Below, one piece after another: positions 42,892 to 52,782 of a DNA stretch of 64,000 bases. The stretch's first letter is position 1. Every line of letters begins with the position of its first letter. The DNA is from JAJPKK01 sp963747835 (lineage in GTDB: Bacteria; Pseudomonadota; Alphaproteobacteria; Rhizobiales; Xanthobacteraceae), in contig CAVVGO010000006.1 of NCBI GenBank assembly GCA_963747835.1, positions 2,020,524 to 2,084,523 of the forward strand, given 5' to 3'. The notes below the pieces were generated by a model that had not been told where the DNA came from, ran no database searches, and saw nothing but the letters and a program-made list of their open reading frames with translations. A program made the position numbers and the translations under genes.

Positions 42892-45800
42892 TCACGCTTG
42901 GGGGGAAAGGGCGAGCTGAGGTTCGGCGGCGTCAACGGCGGCTACATCGCGCCGATGGAAAATGCTGAACAAGGTCGGCACGAAGAAGAGCGTTGCGAGC
43001 GTGGCGAACACAAGGCCGCCGATGACGGCGCGACCGAGCGGCGCATTTTGGCCCGACTCGATCGCCATCGGAACCATGCCGATGATCATGGCGAGCGCCG
43101 TCATCATCACGGGTCTCAGGCGCGTGCCGCCCGAATTCGATCGCCGCGGTGGCGGCGTCCGCGCCGGCCGCAAGCCGTTCGCGGGCGAAGCTGATGACCA
43201 GAATGCTGTTCGCGGTCGCAACCCCCATGCACATGATGGCGCCGGTGAGCGCCGGCACCGACAGCGTCGTGCCGGTAACGAAAAGCATCCAGACGATCCC
43301 GGCAAGCGCCATCGGCAACGCCATGATGATGATGAAGGGGTCGAGCCAGGACTGAAAGTTGACCACGATCAGCAGATAGATCAGCACGATTGCAAAGGCG
43401 AGGCCAAAAAAGAGATCGTGGTAGGCTTGGTCCATGGTGGCGACCTGGCCGCGCATGACCACGCGCATGCCTTTCCCCCAATCGGCACGCGACTCGTCCA
43501 GGATCGTCTGGATGTCGGCGGTCACCCCGCCGAGGTCACGTCCCTGCGTCGTCGCGAAAATATCGATCGCAGGGCGAATATCGTAATGGGTGACGACGGC
43601 ACTTTCCGGCCCGAGCGCCATCGTGGCGAGGCCGCCGAGAAGCTGGGCCGGCTTGCCGGCTGCCGTTACCGGCACATTTTTAAGGCCGTCCAACGTGTCG
43701 ATCCGGTACTGCGGCGTCTGGACCGAAATCGCATAGGAGACGCCGTTCTTTGGGTTCAGCCAATAGGTAGGCGTCGTCTGGCTGCTGCCGGAGAGGGTGT
43801 TTTGTATCGTCGTCGCCGCATCATGCTCGGTGAACCCGACCATGCCGGCGAGCGTCCGGTTGAACTCCACATTCAATGCCGGTCCCTGGAAGGCTTGCTG
43901 GACGCGGGCGTCGGCAATGCCGGGCACGCGGCTGACCTTGGCCAAAAGGTCGGCGGCAAGCTTCCGATTGTCGGTCATGCTAGGGCCGCTGATCTGCACG
44001 TCGACGGGAGCCGGTGCGCCGAAATTAAGGATTTGGCTGACCATGTCGGCCGGCAAGAACGCAAACGTAACACCCGGGAATTTGCGCGGCAGCACCTCCC
44101 GCAGCGTTTTCGCATATTCGGCGGTCGGCGGCTCCTCCTCGCCGTTAAGCGAGATGAGGATGTCGGTATCGATGACGCCGATCGTGCCGGAATTGCCATA
44201 AGTCAAGTTCATGCCGCTGTTGGGCAGTCCGATATTGTCGACCGTGCTCAAGATCTCGTTGGGCGGAATGACGGTGCGGATTTCGGCTTCGACGTCGTTG
44301 ACGAGGCGCGTCACTTCCTCCACCCGTGTTCCGGGGTGGGCTCGGGCGTGCAGCCTGAGCGCAGGACTTCTCGATATCGGGAAAGAAATTCTTGCCGAGA
44401 AACGGCATCAGCCCGAAGGAGAGCAACGGCACGATCATGAACAGCGCGACCGCAAGCCGCCGATGCTCCAACGCCACCCGCAGGAGTCCGACATAGCTGC
44501 TTCTAAGACGCTCGAACCCGCGCTCGAACCCGTGCTGGAATCTTTGCGCAAAATTTCTCTTCCTGGCCGTGCCCTCGTTGCCCTCGCCGCGTCCATGATT
44601 GCTCAGCAAGAAGTACGCCATCGTCGGCACCAGCGTCCGCGACCAGAGGTAAGAGGCGATCATCGCGATGACGACCGCTTCGGCGAGAGGCCGGAACAGA
44701 AAGCCCGCGACACCGCCGAGGCCGAACATCGGAACAAAGGCCACGCAGATGCAGAGCAGCGACAGCGTCGCCGCCACCACGATCTGGGCCGCGCCATCGA
44801 GGATGGCGGTCTTGATCTCCTTGCCCTGTTCGAGGTGCCAATTGATGTTCTCAATCGTCACGGTCGCCTCGTCGACCAGCATGCCGACCGCGAGAGCAAA
44901 ACCGCCTAGCGTCATGACATTGATGGTTTCGCCCAGGGCCGCCAGCACCGGCAACGCGGCAAGGATCGACAGCGGGATCGAAATCGAGATGATGAGGGTC
45001 GAGCGCCAGCTGCCGAGAAACAGCAGGATCATCAGGCCTGTCAGCCCGGCCGCGATAACGCCCTCGCGAATCACCGAGAACACCGATGCCTTCACGAAGC
45101 CGGATTGGTCGTTGACGATTTTCAATTCCACCCCGGCCGGCAGAGTTTCCCGGATGCGCGGCAGGAGTTGCTTGATTCCATCGATGATGTCGAGTGTCGA
45201 TGCCGATCCGGTTTTCAGGACCGTCATCAGAATGCCCTTGCGACCGTCCAATTGGACCACGTTGGTCTGTGGCGGGCTGCCGTCATGGGCGAACGCGACG
45301 TCGCGGATATAGATCATCGCGCCGTTGACTTCCTTGATCGGCAAATCGTTGAAATCCGCAACCTTCTGCGGGGAATCGTTGAGATTGACGGTGTATTCGT
45401 AGGTACCGATCTTCTCGGTTCCGGCCGGCGTGATCAGGTTCTGGACCGAGAGGGCGTCGACTACATTTTGGGCCGAAAGCCCGTAGGAATGAAGCGCCCG
45501 CTGATCGAGATCGATCTGAACCTGACGGGGCATGCCGCCATAAGGATTTGGCAGGGCCGCGCCGGCGACCGAAGTCAGTGGCGGCCTGACGAAATTAGTC
45601 GCAAGATCGTTCAGCTCCGTCTGCGATGCCGTGGGGCTCGACAGGGCAAGTTGCAGGATCGGCACGCTCGACGCGTTGAAAATGACGAGTTGCGGCGGCG
45701 TGACGCCGGGCGGCAATTGCTTGAGGATGGTTTGGGAAATCGACGTGACCTGGGCTTGCGCCGCCGCGATGTTGACCCGCGGCTGGAAATAGATCTTGAC

Positions 45801-46076
45801 GATGCCGAAGCCGACGACCGACTGGGACTCGATGTGTTCGATGTCGCTGACCGTCGACGTCAGGGCGCGTTCGTAGACGTAGACGATGCGGCCCGACATG
45901 TCGTCCGGCGGCAGGCCGGCGTAACTCCAGATGACACTGATGACCGGAATGCCGATGTCGGGAAATATGTCCTTCGGCGTCCGGATGGCGGCCATCACAC
46001 CGAGAAGCAAAACCAGGATGGCCGCGACCACGAACGTATAAGGCCGTTCGAGCGCGACGCGGACAATTCCAACCAC
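42892..46076 (-). pseudogene. RND efflux permease (AcrB-like), two apparent frameshifts
   Basis: The complete gene would encode about 1060 aa. Piece one (46076 to about 44364) runs from a GTG start VGIVRVALERPYTFVVAAIL through GKNFFPDIEKS. Piece two (to about 43135) holds HARAHPGTRVEEVTRLVND, FGAPAPVDVQISGPSM and the second transmembrane block YHDLFFGLAFAIVLIYLLIV. Piece three (to 42892) holds GGTRLRPVMMTALAMIIGMV and ends LALSPQA. Each step needs one surplus T removed (near 44363-44366 and 43134-43135). Between the breaks the protein is well conserved, so decay is recent or the breaks are sequence errors. It is the first gene of a pump operon. Confidence 0.85.
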
Positions 46077-46570
46077 ACCTCAACCCCTGTCTTAACTTCC
46101 GGTAAATCCCCGCGGGTTGCTCGCTATACGCGACCACCTCGTGCGTCACACGCTTCCGAACATGATGCCCGTCGCGCGTTCCGCCCGATGCTTGGAGGCC
46201 GAGGCTTGGTCGAGCTTCGTCGGTCGAGCCCCCTTGTCGGAATGGCGAGTTTCGCGCCAAACCCAGTCCCGACTTGACCATACCCGCGATACCGCAACGC
46301 ACAAGAGACCGCCGTCTCACGAGGCCGTGTGACGAAACACCGATGTTTACGCAAAATTAATGCGCGCAGCCTGCGATGTCGGTCTGCATTCTCGCCAAAC
46401 AGAAAATTCGCCATATAGGACCGCGCCATGGCGGACGCTCAGGCGCTCCCAGGCGATTGCCGCGACATATCCATCGGTATGGTTTGCGGCGCCTCATGCA
46501 ATTCGGTCAGACACGTTATGCGGTGGAGGGATGACGCCGCGCGATGCGATGTGTTCGCAGCAGGATCATC
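46077..46570. other. Gene-poor region between the RND operon and the cytochrome/propeller gene
   Basis: About 500 bases. I read both strands and see no convincing gene, only the likely promoter side of the RND operon at its left end. Confidence 0.4.
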
Positions 46571-46599
46571 CAAAAAATGGCCGGGACGAGCCCGGCCAT
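46571..46599 (-). terminator. Rho-independent terminator for the propeller gene
   Basis: Perfect 9-bp stem ATGGCCGGG / CCCGGCCAT with a 5-base loop (46577-46599), followed on the minus strand by TTTTTTG. It lies 68 bases after the stop of the 46668 gene. The same core recurs at 59415-59437. Confidence 0.88.
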
Positions 46600-46667
46600 T
46601 GCGTTTCAACTTGTACCGCCGCCGACCGCGCGGTGCGCTGGCGTTGCCGCTACCGCGAGCCTGCGCC

Positions 46668-48524
46668 TTATTGCGCCTGGGCCTTGGCGGCCTGTACCTC
46701 GGCTTCGCTGCGCAGCGTCATCACGGCGACCTTGCGGGTGCGATAGGACGGCAGCACCACATGGGTCTTGCCGTCTTTTTCCAGCACCGACACGTAGCGC
46801 GCCTCGGTGCCGCGGGTCGGCAGGTCGAAGGCCGTGAACGCGTTCGCCGCCGGGTCGTATTTGAGCACCTGGTCGGTCATCCAGATGTTGAGCCACGCAT
46901 TGTGATGGCTGTCGACGGCCACATGATAGGGCTTGCGGTCGGCGGGTAGCGCGATGGTGGTCATCTCCTGCGTCCGCGTGTTGATCTTGGCAAGCGTGCC
47001 GGCCCAGGAATTGCCGACGTAGAGCACGTCGTCATTCTTGTCGGTGCCCATGCGGCGCGGCCCTTGCGCGAATGGGGCCGGATTGGAGAAGTCCGGCGCG
47101 CCGTGGTCGTCATAGAAAGCGACGTCCTGGGGCGACAGGCGATCGCGCGCGGTCGCGACCGGCGGCAGCTTGAGTTCCTTGGAGGTGCCGTACTTCCCGT
47201 CGCCGATGCCGACGGTGTCGATCGCCATCTGGGCCCAGTAGCCGTTGCCGTCGCGATCGGCCGCGACCCCATAGGTGAGGCCGATGCCGCCGGTCGCGGA
47301 TTTCTGCGTCGGCGACTTGTACTCGGTGAACTTCTCGGCGACCGGATCGAAGCGCAGTGCACCAGTCGGCGAGGATACCCAGATCATGCCGCGGCCGTCA
47401 TAGTCGACCGTGGTGGCGCCGCCGGTCGGCGCCATGCCTTCCGGCGGAATGTACACCTGGATCTTGTCGGTCTTGGTGTCGATCCGGGCGAGGCCGCCCT
47501 TGCTCGGATTGACGTTGAACCAGATAGTGCCGTCGGGCGTGCGGGTCATGCCGTGAGCCGGCGCCGCGAGGCCGTCCTTGGCATCGATCCGGATCGGCTT
47601 GAACGCCCCGGTCTTGATGTCGAACTTGCCGAGGGTGAGGACGCTGTTCGGCACGTTGCAGGTGAAATAGATGCTGGTGCCGTCGGCATCGAGCCACGCG
47701 TCATGCACGCCAAAGCCCGGATAGACGTAGGACGGGGTGCCGAGCGACCAGTCGGTGCCGTTGTTGGTCATCACCTTGTAGGGCATCCCGACATCCGGAT
47801 CGGGCGGCGCTTCGTATTCGGTGACCACCGCGCGCGCCGCTTCGCCGGACGGCCGCGGCCGCAGATTGAACTTCATCGAGGTCTCGCCGGGACCGCGGGC
47901 GCGGGCGAGATACGCGGCGAGCTGCTTCTGATTGTGGTCGAGCACCGGGCTCGCCTTGTGCTCGGCGCCCTGGTAGATGCCGTAGACGTTGGCGTGCTTC
48001 ATCAACGTGATGATGGCGTTCCATCCGGCCTCGTCGAACTTGTGCTGCAGGATGTAGCTCGGGGTGTGGCAGGCGGTGCAGTTGTTCTCCACGATCTGCT
48101 TCATGTTGGCGTCTTGCGGCGTGGCGTCGGGGAGTGCCGCGATCAGCATGTCGCCAGGAAGCTGCCGGACGAAATCCTTCAGCGGCTTGAGGGTGAAGTC
48201 CTGGCGCTTCGCTCCGCCGAGGCTGATGTCGCCGCGGCCGGTGTCGAACGTCACGGCCTGGGCCCACACGTTGTACTTGCCCTCCGTCATCGGGGGGAAA
48301 TAGTAGTTGCCGGTCTCGTCGGTGAACACCGATGTGACCATGTTGGAGCCGTTGGCGCGGGCCGAAACCGTCACGCCGCCCATCACTTCGCCCGTGGACG
48401 ATTTGATGGTGCCGCTCAACACGGTGTCGGCCAGCGCGGCGATCGGGGTCAGCGCCGTCGCCGACATGGCGGCGACGAACACGGCGCCTAGGCCGATCAT
48501 GGTAAAACCTGTCGTTTTTCTCAT
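46668..48524 (-). CDS. Exported protein: carboxypeptidase-regulatory domain, cytochrome c motif, Vgb-like beta-propeller
   Basis: 618 aa. Start ATG 48524 has AGGAG upstream and gives a signal peptide (GFTMIGLGAVFVAAMSATAL). Residues about 36-110 are a CarboxypepD_reg-like beta-sandwich (GTIKSSTGEVMGGVTVSARA). One haem-binding CTACH lies at 149-153. From about 250 to 600 a virginiamycin-B-lyase-like propeller repeats HDAWLDADGTSIYF, HGMTRTPDGTIWFNV, TTVDYDGRGMIWVSSPTG and YHVAVDSHHNAWLNIWMTD. Likely periplasmic electron carrier or sensor. A separate cytochrome c gene lies 73 bases upstream in the same direction. The enzyme role of the propeller is not known. Confidence 0.86.
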   Translation of the reverse strand: MRKTTGFTMIGLGAVFVAAMSATALTPIAALADTVLSGTIKSSTGEVMGGVTVSARANGSNMVTSVFTDETGNYYFPPMTEGKYNVWAQAVTFDTGRGDISLGGAKRQDFTLKPLKDFVRQLPGDMLIAALPDATPQDANMKQIVENNCTACHTPSYILQHKFDEAGWNAIITLMKHANVYGIYQGAEHKASPVLDHNQKQLAAYLARARGPGETSMKFNLRPRPSGEAARAVVTEYEAPPDPDVGMPYKVMTNNGTDWSLGTPSYVYPGFGVHDAWLDADGTSIYFTCNVPNSVLTLGKFDIKTGAFKPIRIDAKDGLAAPAHGMTRTPDGTIWFNVNPSKGGLARIDTKTDKIQVYIPPEGMAPTGGATTVDYDGRGMIWVSSPTGALRFDPVAEKFTEYKSPTQKSATGGIGLTYGVAADRDGNGYWAQMAIDTVGIGDGKYGTSKELKLPPVATARDRLSPQDVAFYDDHGAPDFSNPAPFAQGPRRMGTDKNDDVLYVGNSWAGTLAKINTRTQEMTTIALPADRKPYHVAVDSHHNAWLNIWMTDQVLKYDPAANAFTAFDLPTRGTEARYVSVLEKDGKTHVVLPSYRTRKVAVMTLRSEAEVQAAKAQAQ

Positions 48525-48597
48525 GAATGTTCTCCTGTTGGGAGGTCGCGTTGAACTCGTGAACAAACCGCTGTGACGCTTGAAGCTTCCTCGATGC

Positions 48598-48948
48598 TTA
48601 TTTGGCATTCACCGCCGCCGGCTGCGGCGGGATCGTCTTGATGTACGAAACAATGGCGCCGATCTGGGCGGGCTCGAAATTGTACCGGAAGCCCGGCATG
48701 CGGGGTGTACCGTTGCCGATGTATTCGGTGATCAATTCGTCGTCGCCGCCAAGCGTATTACGTGACAGCACCGGCGCGTATTGCTTCGCTTTCTGCTGCA
48801 CCACCGTGTGACAGACGCCGCAGGACTGGCTGAACAAACGCAGCCCTTCCCGCTGGGTATCGCTCAGGGCCGGGTCCGGCGACGGCTGGGCCAGAACGCC
48901 GAACGGCAACGCGACCGTGAAGACCGCTACCAGTACGCTTTGACGCAT
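48598..48948 (-). CDS. Periplasmic cytochrome c
   Basis: 116 aa with a signal peptide (about 1-20, LVAVFTVALPFGVLAQ), a single haem site Cys43-GV-Cys46-His47 (SQSCGVCHTVV) and a likely axial Met in GTPRMPGFRYNFE. It is a small class I cytochrome of the kind that takes electrons from PQQ or molybdenum dehydrogenases. Start ATG 48948 has GGAGGA upstream. It appears to be the first gene of a pair with the cytochrome/propeller gene. Confidence 0.93.
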   Translation of the reverse strand: MRQSVLVAVFTVALPFGVLAQPSPDPALSDTQREGLRLFSQSCGVCHTVVQQKAKQYAPVLSRNTLGGDDELITEYIGNGTPRMPGFRYNFEPAQIGAIVSYIKTIPPQPAAVNAK

Positions 48949-49155
48949 CGAGCATCCTCCAATCGGGATTTTGGTTTTACCGCGATTCCAGGGCGACCGC
49001 GGTTTGTGGCGATCTTACTCCTTGCGGCGGCGCCGTGAAGGGGGAATGGCGGTCCCGAACGAGAATTACCACGCCGGATAACTGCGAAAACCGGCGTTTC
49101 GTCGATCCGCGTCGCGCCCCGGTGTTGCGACACTGACGATCCGTACATTATCAGT

Positions 49156-49281
49156 GTCGTGCCCCGCAAAGCAGGCTGGACGGCGGGCATCCAGTAACCA
49201 CCGGCCGACCAATGGGAAGAGGCTTTGCCTTGCGCCAGGCTACGTGGTTACTGGATCGCCCGGTCAAGGCCGGGCGATGAC
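49156..49281. repeat. Composite palindromic repeat, copy B
   Basis: 126 bp with the same plan as 28764-28873: GTCGTGCCCCGC at the left, GCATCCAGTAACC, a different centre, then GGTTACTGGATCGCCCGGTC and GGGCGATGAC at the right. The inner words CCAGTAACC / GGTTACTGG are identical to those of copy A. The rest of the gap 48949-49338 shows no gene. Confidence 0.8.
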
Positions 49282-49338
49282 AATTTTGGCAAGCGGTTGG
49301 AACCACAACACCAGGAGACACCGCCGCGGGCGAGCCGA

Positions 49339-49812
49339 TCAGCGGCTGACGAACACTTTGCCGTCCTGAACCCGCACTTTCAGTTGAAGCGGCGGATTGG
49401 GTGCCGGCCCTGCGATGACCTGACCATGCCGGGGGACATCGAACACGCTGAAATGACACGGGCATGCCAGCACAGGCGCACTGACATCCACATCGAATGA
49501 GTTGCGAGCGGTGACCGGATCGGTCACGTACGTCACTTCACACTTGTTGTGCGGACAAATCAGACTCGATGCGTACCACTTGCCGCCAGGCAGACGGACC
49601 ACGATGCAGGGCATCTGATCGCCCTCGTCCGTCAAGGTAAACTTGACGGACGACCATGGCTCGGTCAATTCCGCTAAGCTCGCGACCGGCTCATCGGGTG
49701 CGGCCAGCACCTTTGAAGGTTTGATGGCCAGAAGCGGCAGGGCAAGAACACCCAACACCAACCGACGCCGATGCTGTCCGTCTGCGCAATCCGGGCAGCC
49801 CTTGGAGGTCAC
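49339..49812 (-). CDS. Exported Rieske [2Fe-2S] protein
   Basis: 157 aa. The cluster ligands are Cys86 and His88 in LICPHNKC and Cys117 and His120 in LACPCHFSVFD. Cys91 and Cys119 sit where bc1-type Rieske proteins have a disulfide. The N-terminus HRRRLVLGVLALPLLA resembles a Tat signal, the usual route for folded Rieske proteins. No cytochrome b or c1 gene is near. It lies 26 bases downstream of a periplasmic isochorismatase-fold gene, in the same direction. Confidence 0.88.
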   Translation of the reverse strand: MTSKGCPDCADGQHRRRLVLGVLALPLLAIKPSKVLAAPDEPVASLAELTEPWSSVKFTLTDEGDQMPCIVVRLPGGKWYASSLICPHNKCEVTYVTDPVTARNSFDVDVSAPVLACPCHFSVFDVPRHGQVIAGPAPNPPLQLKVRVQDGKVFVSR

Positions 49813-49838
49813 GACGACACTCTGCCGGTGCGCCGGAG

Positions 49839-50603
49839 TTAGCGCGCCACGACTTCGGAACCTGCGTGCAACATGTTGAGCCAGTCATCGTTGCTCACCA
49901 CCTTGGACCACATCGGATAGGTATTTTTCAGCATGAGCTCCGATTGCTCGGGGAAGACGGCCGCCATGGCGTCTTTCAGCGCATAGACGTGGTAGCCGAG
50001 ATCATAACCATTCGTCACGGTCGCATAAACGCACACATCAGTGGTGAATCCAGCGACGGCGATATTCTTGATCCCTCGCGAGCGAAGGATACGGTCCAAG
50101 CCGGTGCCGCCGAACGCAGAGGTCTGGATGCGCGGGGCCATCACCAGGTCCTTGTCGTTGGGTCCCGGGACAAGCGGCGGATATTCCGCTTGGTTCTCGG
50201 CACCGATCTTCCAGGCTTGCCGCAACATCTGGCTGCGATGGAACCCGCCCGGATTTGTCGCATCAATCTCACGATAGTCGTTGGTATATCCCTCGGTGAT
50301 GTGAATGACCCATACGCCGAGGCTGCGCGCCTTCTTCACCAGCTCTACCGTCCGGTCGAGCATCTGCTTTTCTTCGAGCTCTTTTTTTACGGGGCTGTAA
50401 ATGGCGCCTTTGGGATTCGTGAAAGGATACTGGAAGTCGACCAGGATGAGAGCCGTCTCACTTGGATTCAAAGTGCGCTCGAGCGGAGGGAGGCCCTGAG
50501 CGTGCCCCTGCGTCGACGCAAACATAAACACCGCAAACATCAGCGCTGCGGCCATGAGCACGTTTTGCACCGCGGATTTGCGAATCTCGGAAATATAAAT
50601 CAT
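49839..50603 (-). CDS. Periplasmic isochorismatase-fold (cysteine hydrolase family) protein
   Basis: 254 aa. The fold is clear: Asp56 in TALILVDFQYPF and nucleophile Cys191 in GFTTDVCVYATVTNG. The third catalytic residue is usually Lys four positions before S-A-F; here that place is Arg158 (MAPRIQTSAF). A signal peptide (NVLMAAALMFAVFMFASTQGHAQ) precedes the domain, so it is exported, unlike most family members. Start ATG 50603 has GGGAGGA upstream. It is followed by the Rieske gene. The substrate is unknown, perhaps an amide or a cyclic imide. Confidence 0.84.
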   Translation of the reverse strand: MIYISEIRKSAVQNVLMAAALMFAVFMFASTQGHAQGLPPLERTLNPSETALILVDFQYPFTNPKGAIYSPVKKELEEKQMLDRTVELVKKARSLGVWVIHITEGYTNDYREIDATNPGGFHRSQMLRQAWKIGAENQAEYPPLVPGPNDKDLVMAPRIQTSAFGGTGLDRILRSRGIKNIAVAGFTTDVCVYATVTNGYDLGYHVYALKDAMAAVFPEQSELMLKNTYPMWSKVVSNDDWLNMLHAGSEVVAR

Positions 50604-50901
50604 GCGTATCCTCCCGTTCGACACTTTTCGACACTTTTGTGCGGCTGTGAGGCCTGCGCTGCCGAAGTGCGGTTCCTCGTCAGCATCCCGGACGACTTTC
50701 GAAGCGGAGAATGAACGAAGTTCGGATGCTGCCAGAGTCGTTTTCTAGCACGTTAAATGCAGCGTCGTCCATGAGTTGATCAATCCTCGCGCCGCACTGC
50801 TTCACGCCAAGCTGGAACGGTGCCACCAGCAATTGAATCGCATTTCGATGAGGTTAAATCTACGTCGCCAGCTTGTAGTCGTGACGTCCCCAACGAGAGG
50901 C

Positions 50902-52698
50902 TCACGTTTCGACCGGATCCATCGCGGGCGGCTCGGCCGGGGCCTGATCGGACGTCATGAACTGCGCCCTGGCGAGGGCCGCGAAACGGCCGCCGATGCG
51001 CACCAATTCATCGAAGCTGCCGGACTCGACGATGCGGCCGTTTTCGAACACCAGGATGCGGGTGGCGTTGCGCACCGTCGACAGCCGATGGGCGATCACG
51101 AAGGTGGTGCGGTGCTTCATGACCTCGTCGAGCGCCGCCTGGACCTTGGCTTCGGTCGCGGCATCGAGCGCGCTCGTCGCCTCGTCGAGAATGAGGATCG
51201 GCGGGTCCTTGAGCAGCGCGCGGGCGATCGACAGGCGCTGGCGCTCGCCGCCCGACAGCGCGCGGCCGCGCTCGCCGACCGGCGTGTCGAAGCCGTCCGT
51301 CGCGCGCTCGATGAAGTCGAGCGCCTGGGCGCGCTCGGCTGCCGCGCGCATCTCCTCGATGGTGGCGTCGGGCTTGCCGATGCGCAGGTTGTCGGCGATC
51401 GAGCGGTTGAGCAGCAGTGCCTCCTGGAACACCACGCCGATGTTGCGGCGGAGCGCCGCGAGTTGCATGTCCCGCACGGTCATGCCGTCGACCCGCACCG
51501 CGCCGCTCTGCGGATCGAAGGCGCGGTGCAGCAGCGCCAGCGCGGTCGACTTGCCGGCACCGGTGCCGCCGACGAGAGCGATGGTCTCGCCCGGCAGCGC
51601 CGTGAAGTTAAGGTCGGCGACCGCCGGCCGCTTGCCGTCATAGGAGAACGACACGTCCTTGAATTCGACGAGCCCGCGCACCCGGCCGGGATCGACCGCG
51701 TCGGGCCGGTCGCGCACCACGGACTCGGTGTCGAGCACCGTGAAGAACTCCCTCAGCCGCGGCGCATCCATGAACAGGCGGTTGACGAAGCGTACGAACC
51801 TTTCGAGCTGGCTGATCAGGGAGCCGGCAAAGCTCATGAACATCACGATATCGCCAATCGAGGCGCGCCCATCGAGATGCAGGTGAATGCCCGCGAGCAG
51901 GATCGCCAGCATGGTGAGCGTGGTTGAGGCCCGCGTTAGAACCGCGACCACGGCCCACCATGACAGCACCGGAATCTGGGCCGTGAGCAGCTGGTCGGCG
52001 ATGTTGCGCAGGCCGGACACCTCGGCCTCGACGCGCGCAAAGCCTTGCACCAGCGCCACATTGCCGAGCGTGTCGGAGGCGCGCTCCGCAAGGTCGGAAT
52101 AATGCCGCTCGACCGTGCGCTGCAGGTTGTCGGTCTTGTTGACCACGAGGCCGGTCAGCAGCGCGAACACGAAGCACACCGCGATCAGCAGCAGGCCGAG
52201 CGGCCAGTTGAGATAGAGCGACAGCGGCAACAGCACCAGGAGCGACACCGCGGCGGCGAACAACTCGCGGAAGAAATCGAGCCACAGCGACCACAGCGCG
52301 TCGGTTCCGGACAGCATCACCTTCATGAGCCGTCCGGAATGCGCACTATGATGGAAGCTCAGCGGCAATTGCAGTACGTGCTCGAAAAAGCCGGTGAGCA
52401 CCGCCTGGCGCCGCCGATGGGCGAGCCGGTCGGCGTAGAGCGCCACCGTCACACCGCACACGATGGTGAACAGGCCGAACGCAACCCAGGCCACCACGAG
52501 GCCGGCAAGGCCCGACCACGCGGTCGCCGGGGTGGTGGCCTTCGTCCCGGCCAGCGCGTCAACGATGCGTCCGAACAGGATCGGATCGGCGAACTGGGCT
52601 CCCGCCAGCATTGCGTTCGCGATCGCCAGGTAGAGGCCGAGCCGCCGCTCGGGCCCAAGCAGCTCCAGCACCCGAAAATAAAGGTGCAACAGGCTCAT
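50902..52698 (-). CDS. NdvA-like ABC exporter (cyclic beta-1,2-glucan type)
   Basis: 598 aa fused ABC exporter. Residues about 20-290 are six membrane helices (NAMLAGAQFADPILFGRIVD, ADRLAHRRRQAVLTGFFEH). The ATPase has ALVGGTGAGKSTALALL, LSGGERQRLSIARAL and LILDEATSALD. Sequence pattern, especially FADPILFGRIVDAL and GERGRALSGGERQR, follows NdvA/ChvA, the exporter of cyclic glucans in rhizobia. No ndvB is in the window, so the substrate is inferred. The start chosen is ATG 52698. Confidence 0.84.
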   Translation of the reverse strand: MSLLHLYFRVLELLGPERRLGLYLAIANAMLAGAQFADPILFGRIVDALAGTKATTPATAWSGLAGLVVAWVAFGLFTIVCGVTVALYADRLAHRRRQAVLTGFFEHVLQLPLSFHHSAHSGRLMKVMLSGTDALWSLWLDFFRELFAAAVSLLVLLPLSLYLNWPLGLLLIAVCFVFALLTGLVVNKTDNLQRTVERHYSDLAERASDTLGNVALVQGFARVEAEVSGLRNIADQLLTAQIPVLSWWAVVAVLTRASTTLTMLAILLAGIHLHLDGRASIGDIVMFMSFAGSLISQLERFVRFVNRLFMDAPRLREFFTVLDTESVVRDRPDAVDPGRVRGLVEFKDVSFSYDGKRPAVADLNFTALPGETIALVGGTGAGKSTALALLHRAFDPQSGAVRVDGMTVRDMQLAALRRNIGVVFQEALLLNRSIADNLRIGKPDATIEEMRAAAERAQALDFIERATDGFDTPVGERGRALSGGERQRLSIARALLKDPPILILDEATSALDAATEAKVQAALDEVMKHRTTFVIAHRLSTVRNATRILVFENGRIVESGSFDELVRIGGRFAALARAQFMTSDQAPAEPPAMDPVET

Positions 52699-52782
52699 AT
52701 CCCCATCCCCAACTTCGCCGCATCGTCTCCGCAACGTCGATGCCGCCCCCGCGCGCCGGTTCCCCGGCGCCGCCGCCTCAGC

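Noticed and set aside
42962..44440. 492-codon plus frame opposite the RND permease
   Set aside because: Antisense of conserved pump sequence; no motif.
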